From: Lachnospiraceae bacterium UBA6452
GTDB taxonomy: Bacteria > Bacillota > Clostridia > Lachnospirales > Lachnospiraceae
NCBI GenBank assembly: GCA_002441865.1
Contig: DJNY01000055.1
Span: 18,123 to 29,905 of the forward strand
Length of the DNA: 11,783 nucleotides
Direction: 5' to 3'
A model generated the notes under the pieces. The model did no database searches and was not told the DNA's origin. It saw nothing but the letters and a program-made list of their open reading frames with translations. The translations under genes and the position numbers were made by a program. Positions 6,392 through 11,783 of the stretch are shown piece after piece (position 1 is the first letter of the stretch; every line of letters starts with the position of its first letter).

Positions 6392-7456
6392 ATGAAAAGA
6401 ACTTTTATAGCCAACTTAATACCGGGCATGGTCACCGGTGAAGATGTCTATTCTTACAACAATCAGCTGATTGTCTCAAAGGGCACCGTATTGACCGATA
6501 AGATCATTACCCGGCTTGAATTTTATTCTGTTCCAAGCATCCGTATTATGGCAAATGATGTACAGGAACCATCCATATCCGATCCGTACTCTGCCCGTAT
6601 CCAGGCGAGCCCGGAATTTCACAAATTCAAGGAGACCTTTGATACAACGATTGTTGATTTCAAAAGCCAGATCAATGATATTGTGGAAAAAGGTGCCCCG
6701 ATCGATGTTTCTGCCATGCTGGACGACACACTGGATCTTCTGCAGGCAGACGGCGGAAGCGTTAATTTCTTTAATATGCTGCACAACATGCGGGCTTACG
6801 ATGATCTTACCTATGCGCATTGTCTGAATGTTGCCCTGATCTGCAATGTTTTTGCCGGCTGGCTGCATTTTTCACAGGAAGACACGGAGCTTGCAACGCT
6901 TTGCGGACTGTTTCATGATATTGGGAAGCTCTGTATTCCCGATTCCATCATCAAGAAGCCCGATCATCTGACCAACGAGGAATATGACGTGATCAAAACG
7001 CACACGATTGAGGGTTACAAACTTCTGCAAAATCAGTCGATCAACGAACACATTAAATATGCAGCTCTCATGCACCATGAACGCTGTGATGGCAGCGGAT
7101 ATCCTTTTGGGCTGACCGGAAACCGCATCGATAAATTTGCCAAGCTCGTAAGCATTGCAGATGTTTACGATGCCATGACAGCAGCACGTGTTTACCGCGG
7201 ACCTCTTTGTCCTTTTACCGTTATCGATATCTTCGAAAAGGAAGGACTGCAGAAGTATGAATCTGAATATATCCTCTGCTTTCTGAAAAATGTTGTCCTT
7301 ACCTACATCGGACAGCGTGTCCGCTTAACAAATGGACAGGAAGGTGATGTTGTTTTCATCAATCCGCAGCAGTTTTCACGTCCCATGATCAAATGCGGGG
7401 ATACCTTTGTTGACCTTTCCAAACAAAAGGATATTGCGATCGAACGGCTTCTGTAA
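6392..7456 (+). CDS. HD-GYP domain protein, probable cyclic-di-GMP phosphodiesterase
   Basis: This 354-residue cytoplasmic protein has no signal peptide or membrane segment. The C-terminal two thirds form an HD-GYP domain (about 125-290): an upstream histidine in YAHCLNVAL (H143), the HDIGK metal motif (175-179), KTHTIEG (H204), HHERCDGSGYP (228-238) with the GYP signature, and SIADVYDAMTAARVYR (254-269). All expected metal ligands appear intact. HD-GYP enzymes hydrolyse cyclic di-GMP, so that is the inferred reaction. The first 120 residues are not a receiver, GAF or PAS domain I can recognise; the stretch from MVTGEDVYSYNNQLIVSKG resembles the short N-terminal module found in many Clostridial HD-GYP proteins. 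About 60 residues follow the domain, including QRVRLTNGQEGDVVF, a small beta-rich extension. The ATG has AAGGGG 8 bases upstream. It is the only plus-strand gene here and is driven by a perfect-consensus promoter. Confidence 0.92.
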   Translation: MKRTFIANLIPGMVTGEDVYSYNNQLIVSKGTVLTDKIITRLEFYSVPSIRIMANDVQEPSISDPYSARIQASPEFHKFKETFDTTIVDFKSQINDIVEKGAPIDVSAMLDDTLDLLQADGGSVNFFNMLHNMRAYDDLTYAHCLNVALICNVFAGWLHFSQEDTELATLCGLFHDIGKLCIPDSIIKKPDHLTNEEYDVIKTHTIEGYKLLQNQSINEHIKYAALMHHERCDGSGYPFGLTGNRIDKFAKLVSIADVYDAMTAARVYRGPLCPFTVIDIFEKEGLQKYESEYILCFLKNVVLTYIGQRVRLTNGQEGDVVFINPQQFSRPMIKCGDTFVDLSKQKDIAIERLL

Positions 7457-7477
7457 TTTTACTTATATAAAATAATA

Positions 7478-7499
7478 GGGACGTTCCACAGAACGTCCC
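7478..7499 (+). terminator. Hairpin terminator shared by convergent HD-GYP and murA genes
   Basis: A perfect 9-bp stem (GGGACGTTC, 7478-7486, with GAACGTCCC, 7491-7499) encloses a CACA loop. It sits between the HD-GYP stop (7456) and the murA stop (7512). The following bases are T-rich on both strands (ATTTCATTT on plus, TATTATTTTA on minus) but lack an uninterrupted U run, so it is probably a bidirectional terminator of moderate strength. Confidence 0.75.
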
Positions 7500-7511
7500 A
7501 TTTCATTTCCT

Positions 7512-8804
7512 TTATCCAATTTTCAATTTCAGCTTCTGTACTTCGCTCTCATCATTCGCTTTCTCGATCTGAGCGCCCAGTCCTCTGAGTTTCACATCGA
7601 AGTCTTCATATCCACGCTCTATATACAGAATATCATCCACAACCGTGATTCCTTCCGCTGCAAGCCCTGCGATTACCAGTGCTGCACCTGCGCGGAGATC
7701 CGGTGCATCAATATGTGCTCCCGTGTATTTCTTAACACCTTCAATAATAGCTGTATTGCCTTCTACTTTGATGTTGGCTCCCATCTTTGTCAGCTCGTCC
7801 ACATAACGGAAACGGTTTTCAAAGATGCTTTCCGTTACGATACTGGTTCCTTCCGACAGTGCCAGCGTCACAGCGATCTGTGGCTGCATATCGGTCGGGA
7901 AGCCCGGATAAGCAAGTGTCTTGACATGCGTGTGTGTCAGTGGCTTGGAAGATACAACACGGACTGCATCATCAGACTCCTTGATCTCACAGCCGATCTC
8001 GATCAGCTTTGCACTGATGGATTCCAGATGCTTCGGAATTACATTTTTGACTGTTACGTCACCCTTTGTTGCTGCTGCCGCGAACATAAACGTACCGGCT
8101 TCGATCTGATCCGGGATAACGGAGTATTCTGTTTTATGGAGCTTTTCCACACCGCGGATACGGATCACATCCGTTCCGGCGCCTTTGATATTGGCTCCCA
8201 TGCTGTTTAAGAAGTTTGCCACATCTACAACATGCGGCTCCTTCGCTGCATTCTCAATGATCGTCTGTCCTTCCGCAAGCGCTGCTGCCATAATGATGTT
8301 GATGGTTGCACCTACCGTAACCACATCCATATAAATATGATTACCGACAAGCTTGTCTGTCTCCACACAGATATGACCATGCGAAATATCCGCCTTGGCA
8401 CCAAGTGCACGGAATCCTTTCAAATGCTGGTCGATCGGTCTGCTGCCGATATTACAGCCGCCCGGAAGCGCCACTTCTGCCTTTTTATATTTGCCGAGCA
8501 GAGCTCCCAGCAAATAATAAGAAGCTCTGATCTTTTTGATATATTCATTATCTACAACCAGGTCATTGATATTGCCTGCGTTGATCCTGACGGTATGTCT
8601 GTCGATCCTGTCAATATGCACGCCGATTTCTTCCATTGCCTGCATCAGTACATTGGTATCTCTGACATCCGGTAAATTTTCTATCGTAACGGTCTCATCC
8701 GTCATAGTTGCTGCTGCCAGAATCGCAAGTGCCGCATTTTTCGCACCGCCGATCTCCACCTCGCCAACCAGCGGATTTCCACCTTTAATCACATATTGTT
8801 CCAT
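7512..8804 (-). CDS. murA: UDP-N-acetylglucosamine 1-carboxyvinyltransferase (MurA)
   Basis: It transfers enolpyruvate from phosphoenolpyruvate to UDP-GlcNAc, the first committed step of peptidoglycan synthesis, in the cytoplasm. The 430-residue product has the family landmarks at near-canonical positions: GGAKNAA with K22, the mobile-loop PGGCNIGSRPIDQH with catalytic cysteine C117, FPTDMQPQ with the general base D305, and ERGYEDF with R397. C117 is the residue alkylated by fosfomycin in MurA enzymes, so the enzyme is expected to be of the sensitive cysteine type (inference). The GSRPIDQHLKGF form resembles the second Firmicute paralogue (MurA2/MurZ), but one gene cannot settle this. The ATG at 8802-8804 is chosen because GAGG lies 6 bases upstream; a TTG four codons earlier would overlap that site. 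It lies downstream of an M23 peptidoglycan peptidase on the same strand, 156 bases away, with its own promoter. Confidence 0.97.
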   Translation of the reverse strand: MEQYVIKGGNPLVGEVEIGGAKNAALAILAAATMTDETVTIENLPDVRDTNVLMQAMEEIGVHIDRIDRHTVRINAGNINDLVVDNEYIKKIRASYYLLGALLGKYKKAEVALPGGCNIGSRPIDQHLKGFRALGAKADISHGHICVETDKLVGNHIYMDVVTVGATINIIMAAALAEGQTIIENAAKEPHVVDVANFLNSMGANIKGAGTDVIRIRGVEKLHKTEYSVIPDQIEAGTFMFAAAATKGDVTVKNVIPKHLESISAKLIEIGCEIKESDDAVRVVSSKPLTHTHVKTLAYPGFPTDMQPQIAVTLALSEGTSIVTESIFENRFRYVDELTKMGANIKVEGNTAIIEGVKKYTGAHIDAPDLRAGAALVIAGLAAEGITVVDDILYIERGYEDFDVKLRGLGAQIEKANDESEVQKLKLKIG

Positions 8805-8842
8805 GTCACACCTCAAATTTAGTGTATCCTGTTTATCTACTA

Positions 8843-8872
8843 ATTATATAACACAATATATAGTTTTGTAAA
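8843..8872 (-). promoter_or_regulatory. Promoter of murA
   Basis: On the minus strand, TTTACA (8867-8872) and a consensus TATAAT (8843-8848) are spaced by 18 bases, about 38 bases upstream of the murA ATG. I see no clear terminator between the M23 stop (8961) and this promoter, so read-through from the peptidase gene may add to murA expression. Confidence 0.75.
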
Positions 8873-8960
8873 TTGTCTATTTTGATACAGATTTACGCAT
8901 TTCTATCCTTAAAATTCGGTAAATCCATTGCATTTGCTTCCATAAATTGGAGAAAATTGC

Positions 8961-10541
8961 TTAGTTTAAATAATTCAGCGGATTTACCTGCGTACCACCG
9001 ATCAGGATTTCAAAATGCAGATGTGCCCCCGTACTTCTGCCGGTATTACCGGAAAGGGCGATCTTCTGTCCCTGTGAGACCTGTTCTCCCACGCGTACAA
9101 GCACCTTGCTCAGATGACCGTATCTTGTCTGTCTGCCATCCGCATGATTGATATAGACAACATAACCATAGCCGCTTCCCCAGCCTGCTCTGGCAACCGT
9201 TCCCGCACTGGATGCCACAACCTTGGTACCAACCGGCGTTGCCCAGTCAATTCCCTTATGGTATGTGGAAGCACCTCTTGTCGGGGCTTTTCTTCTGCCA
9301 AACTGGGAAGATAAACGTCCGCCTGAGATCGGTTTGATATAAGTCGGCGGGATCTTGGTTCCCTTTTCAATGATCTTCGGAACCGCAGCCACTGTGACTT
9401 CTTCTTTTAAGATTTCCGTCTCTGTTTCCTTTTTATTATGGTAGGACTTCAGCGCCGCCACCTTACGATGTCCGGCAGATGGCTGCTGCAGAACCTGTGT
9501 ATCCGTTGTATACCAGTCATCATTGTAAACATACTGGATATCTGCTTCATAATCCTCTTCGTAATAAACTTCTTCCTGTCTGTCTATGGAAAGCGCCGGT
9601 TCCGGCGAAGTAATGACCAGTTCTTCTCCGACACGGATCACAGAGTTTTCATCCTCCAGGCTGTCATTGAGCTCGATCATCTTGTCCAGCGGGATATTAC
9701 AGTTTATCGCGATCTCGGAAAGAGTATCTCCCTGCTGTACTTCGTAGATCTGCTGCTGATCCTGTTCCTTTGTCAGAAGATCCCTGGCATCTGCCAGCGA
9801 CTGGATCTGATCTGACGGAAGATAGGACTCTACGATCTCCACATTATCCGCATAGGAAAGCTGTGTCAGCCCATAATCAAAATCATCAAAGGTCAGCTCT
9901 TTTGCCGCCTGTGTATCTTTTACCATATCGGCAAGTGCCTTTGCGCAGCCTGCCATCAACGGTCTGTCCTGCTCCTCAGCCTCTTCCGCCTTTTTCTCCA
10001 CCGCACTCTTTGCCTCTACGGTCAGTACATTCAGCTCTCTTGTCTGATCCGGCCCAAGCTGTGCCACAAACTGCTGCCCGTCCTGATACTGGTCAAGTGC
10101 AGCCTGCAGTGCTTCCGAAACTTCCTGTACACTGGACAGATTGATCATAAGCTGGTTGATCTTGATCGTAAATGCCGGCTGGATCGTCCTGATCTGTGAG
10201 GCAGTCAGCACCTCTTTCATATTTGCAAGGATCTCATCCTCGCCGGTAAACTGTGCAAAATATGCTTCGCGTCCCGTCACGGAAAGCTCTGCATCCGCCA
10301 GAAACAGGGTATCTTCCTGCTTTGCGATCTCTTTTCTTGCCTGCCACAAAAGAGAGTCCGCATCTTTTGTATCTGAAACGGTTCCGACCGCTTCTCCGTT
10401 TAAGGTGATCTCAAAGACATTGTTTCCCGTCTTTTCTACCTTTGTATAAGAAGGCAACAAAAAAAGACCTGCTAATGCGATCAGAAAAGCCGTCTTCCAA
10501 TATGTGGTTTTCACATGTCTGTAGTATTTCGTGATTTTCAT
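8961..10541 (-). CDS. Membrane-anchored LysM/M23 peptidoglycan metallopeptidase
   Basis: This 526-residue protein is predicted to be cell-surface and to cut peptidoglycan cross-links or stem peptides. A basic start (MKITKYYRHVKTTYWK) precedes a hydrophobic segment at about 17-31, either an N-terminal anchor or an uncleaved signal. A long acidic, helix-rich region follows (about 40-260). A LysM domain (about 264-311, IYEVQQGDTLSEIA) should bind glycan. Residues about 315-400 resemble a degenerate G5 domain, ending KIIEKGTKIPP. The M23 domain (about 404-524) keeps the zinc ligands H428 and D432 (HKGID) and H509, plus H476 (YGHLS) and H507 of the HLHFE motif, so it should be active. The ATG at 10539-10541 has no Shine-Dalgarno sequence, and a promoter ends only 9 bases before it, implying a leaderless message. 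The closest alternative start (GTG, residue 10) also lacks a ribosome site. It sits upstream of murA. Confidence 0.93.
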   Translation of the reverse strand: MKITKYYRHVKTTYWKTAFLIALAGLFLLPSYTKVEKTGNNVFEITLNGEAVGTVSDTKDADSLLWQARKEIAKQEDTLFLADAELSVTGREAYFAQFTGEDEILANMKEVLTASQIRTIQPAFTIKINQLMINLSSVQEVSEALQAALDQYQDGQQFVAQLGPDQTRELNVLTVEAKSAVEKKAEEAEEQDRPLMAGCAKALADMVKDTQAAKELTFDDFDYGLTQLSYADNVEIVESYLPSDQIQSLADARDLLTKEQDQQQIYEVQQGDTLSEIAINCNIPLDKMIELNDSLEDENSVIRVGEELVITSPEPALSIDRQEEVYYEEDYEADIQYVYNDDWYTTDTQVLQQPSAGHRKVAALKSYHNKKETETEILKEEVTVAAVPKIIEKGTKIPPTYIKPISGGRLSSQFGRRKAPTRGASTYHKGIDWATPVGTKVVASSAGTVARAGWGSGYGYVVYINHADGRQTRYGHLSKVLVRVGEQVSQGQKIALSGNTGRSTGAHLHFEILIGGTQVNPLNYLN

Positions 10542-10550
10542 AACAGGTCT

Positions 10551-10579
10551 ATTTTATCAGCTATTTGTTTAATTGTAAA
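10551..10579 (-). promoter_or_regulatory. Promoter of the M23 peptidase gene, abutting its start codon
   Basis: On the minus strand, TTTACA (10574-10579), a 17-base spacer and TAAAAT (10551-10556), extended by an upstream TGA, form a good sigma-A promoter directly after the XRE-cupin stop codon. Only 9 bases separate the -10 from the M23 ATG, so the expected start site (about 10544) leaves a leader of about 3 bases. Confidence 0.65.
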
Positions 10580-10580
10580 G

Positions 10581-11132
10581 TCAGGACACCGTCATAACAA
10601 CGCTCATCTGCGCCTGTCCGTCGCCTGCATTCTGCCACGTATATTCCCCACCTGCACACAGGCATGCGGAATCTCCGCTCGACAGCTTCAGTTCTTTATT
10701 TTCATGGCGTAATATCAGTGTACCCTGTGTGACCGTAACATATTCCGTCATATGTGCTCCATGCGCCGGAAGCTGCATCTGTGCGCCCGGTTCGATACTG
10801 ATCGTATAGATCTCAAAATTCCGTTCTTTGTCAAACGGAAAAACAAGTCTGACCGCATAGCGGCTCTGCGCACTTCTCGTCACACGGCATTGTTCCTTTT
10901 TGACCAGAGAGACCGGATCCTTTTCCCGGTAAAGCAGATCTTCAATTCCGATCTTCAGCCCTTCGCATATTTTGGCAACTGTTGTGATCGTCGGATTGGA
11001 TTCGCCCCTTTCGATCTGTCCAAGCATGCTCTTGCTGACAAGCGTCCGCTCTGCAAGCATATCCAGGCTCATATTCTGTTCTTTCCGGATCTTCCTTAAA
11101 TTAATGGAAATGTTTTTTTCGATCGTATCCAT
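10581..11132 (-). CDS. XRE-family regulator with C-terminal cupin domain
   Basis: This 183-residue cytoplasmic DNA-binding protein has an N-terminal helix-turn-helix at about 10-65: LRKIRKEQNMSLDMLAERT, then SKSMLGQIERGESNPTITTVAKI, the standard XRE pattern. The C-terminal cupin (about 108-178) has its two motifs as HGAHMTEYVTVTQGTLIL and GDSACLCAGGEYTWQN; the usual histidine of the second motif is tyrosine (Y164), so metal binding may be altered. Such proteins typically sense a small ligand through the cupin and repress metabolic or transport genes; the ligand and targets are unknown here. The ATG at 11130-11132 has AAGGA 7 bases upstream and begins the family-like MDTIEKNISINLRKIR; an in-frame start 11 codons earlier would lie beyond that site. 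A strong terminator hairpin (11160-11185) lies just before the ribosome site, and the stop is 2 bases from the M23 promoter. Confidence 0.93.
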   Translation of the reverse strand: MDTIEKNISINLRKIRKEQNMSLDMLAERTLVSKSMLGQIERGESNPTITTVAKICEGLKIGIEDLLYREKDPVSLVKKEQCRVTRSAQSRYAVRLVFPFDKERNFEIYTISIEPGAQMQLPAHGAHMTEYVTVTQGTLILRHENKELKLSSGDSACLCAGGEYTWQNAGDGQAQMSVVMTVS

Positions 11133-11151
11133 AAGCGTTTCCTTCCTCACT

Positions 11152-11185
11152 AACAAAAATAGCATCAGGAAAAATCCTGATGCTA
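11152..11185 (-). terminator. Strong intrinsic terminator before the XRE-cupin gene
   Basis: A perfect 11-bp stem (TAGCATCAGGA, minus strand 11185-11175, with TCCTGATGCTA, 11170-11160) closes a 4-base loop and is followed by TTTTTGTT on the minus strand. It would end transcripts of the flavin reductase gene. It lies only 27 bases before the XRE-cupin ATG, leaving no room for a separate promoter, so it could also work as an attenuator. Confidence 0.85.
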
Positions 11186-11213
11186 CATCTTCGTGGCAAT
11201 TATTATTTATTCT

Positions 11214-11219
11214 ATTATA
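11214..11219 (-). promoter_or_regulatory. Possible -10 element for the XRE-cupin gene
   Basis: A consensus TATAAT on the minus strand lies in the gap between the flavin reductase stop and the terminator hairpin. No recognisable -35 is at the right distance, and the surroundings are very AT-rich, so this is a weak call. The rest of the 11186-11279 gap shows nothing else. Confidence 0.25.
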
Positions 11220-11279
11220 ATAGTTATCTTGTGCTTTATTTTGTTCTTGTCATCATCATACTGATTTTCATCTGCTTCG

Positions 11280-11783
11280 TCAAGACTTTTTTCTTACGCT
11301 GTAGCCAAAACGTCCCAGCTCTTTTCCCATAGCGTAATAAGTACCATGCGAATAAACGATCGGGTCTGCCTGCTCCAGATGGAATGAATTTTTCTCATCC
11401 ATATAAGCATCATCCACACTGACCGCTACCACCTCGGCAAGAAACATATCATGGGAACCAAGCTCTTTTACTTCCGTAACACGGCATTCGATATTGACCG
11501 GGCTTTCTGCAAGGCGCGGTACTTTTACTTCTTTTCCGGGAAGCAGATGCAGCCCCAGCTCTTTACACTTGTCAACATCCCTGCCGCTTTTGACACCACA
11601 GTAATCGACCGCATATGCCAGCTTCTCTGTTGTCAGGTTAATCACAAATTCTCCCGTCTCCAGAAGCATTGCATGCGAGAACCGTTCTTTTCTGACAGAA
11701 ATGCTAACCATAGGCGGATTCGTACAGACTGTCCCTGCCCAGGCAACTGTAAAAATATTGGATTTTCCCTGTTGATCTGCCAC
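11280..11783 (-). CDS. Flavin reductase-like FMN-binding protein, N-terminus outside window
   Basis: This is the C-terminal 167 residues of a flavin reductase-domain protein (FMN-binding split barrel). Such proteins bind FMN and usually act in NAD(P)H-dependent flavin reduction or as redox flavoproteins; the specific partner is unknown. Visible family features are ADQQGKSNIFTVAWAG near the cut edge, CTNPPMVSISVRKERFSH (FMN-contacting strand), the FVINLTTEKLAYAVDYCG segment and the ESPVNIECRV strand, with a YYAMGKELGRFGYSVRKK end. The GTG at the edge (11781-11783) is read here as an internal valine, because relatives normally have about 20 further residues before this point. The gene continues to the right. 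A strong terminator lies about 95 bases after its stop, ahead of an XRE-cupin regulator that could in principle control it. Confidence 0.88.
   Translation of the reverse strand: MADQQGKSNIFTVAWAGTVCTNPPMVSISVRKERFSHAMLLETGEFVINLTTEKLAYAVDYCGVKSGRDVDKCKELGLHLLPGKEVKVPRLAESPVNIECRVTEVKELGSHDMFLAEVVAVSVDDAYMDEKNSFHLEQADPIVYSHGTYYAMGKELGRFGYSVRKKS

Noticed and set aside
8873..8960. Terminator or regulatory RNA between the M23 gene and the murA promoter
   Set aside because: Only a 7-bp separated inverted repeat (GATTTAC/GTAAATC) and AT-rich sequence are visible; no stable hairpin followed by a T run was found.

Overview
The window looks like chromosomal housekeeping DNA from a Gram-positive Firmicute, most likely a gut Clostridium of the Lachnospiraceae type. 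That placement is inference. It rests on a Gram-positive style DnaE, an S-box (SAM-I) leader on metK, AGGAGG-like ribosome binding sites, near-consensus sigma-A promoters, an HD-GYP protein, a PD-(D/E)XK 'transposase-like' nuclease and moderate GC. No intact mobile element, CRISPR array, tRNA or rRNA is visible.

Layout, left to right. Positions 1-2447 (minus) hold the first 815 codons of dnaE, cut by the left edge. Positions 2594-3781 (minus) are metK, preceded by a complete SAM-I riboswitch, an intrinsic terminator and a strong promoter (3801-4015). Positions 4042-5250 (minus) encode an Eis-like GNAT acetyltransferase, and 5301-5996 (minus) an Rpn/PDDEXK_2-type nuclease that appears to carry an internal in-frame deletion. 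Positions 5997-6391 form a promoter-dense divergent intergenic region. It has three minus-strand promoter candidates, a structured RNA candidate, a dyad, and a perfect-consensus plus-strand promoter that drives the only plus-strand gene, an HD-GYP protein (6392-7456). A hairpin at 7478-7499 separates this gene from murA (7512-8804, minus). Next come a LysM/G5-like/M23 cell-wall metallopeptidase (8961-10541, minus), an XRE-cupin regulator (10581-11132, minus) and a flavin reductase-like FMN-binding protein (11280 to the right edge, minus, missing its N-terminus).

Functionally, murA (first committed step of peptidoglycan synthesis) lies directly downstream of a membrane-anchored peptidoglycan hydrolase, so this part is a small cell-envelope neighbourhood. 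metK is an independently regulated SAM-synthesis unit with its own feedback leader. The HD-GYP protein suggests cyclic-di-GMP turnover. The XRE-cupin gene and the M23 gene are almost contiguous, and the M23 promoter sits so close to its ATG that the mRNA is predicted to be leaderless or nearly so.

Most of the window is ordinary. The places most worth a second look are the structured RNA candidate between divergent promoters (6168-6277), the leaderless M23 arrangement, the terminator between the presumed promoter and the start of the XRE-cupin gene, and the internally shortened nuclease.
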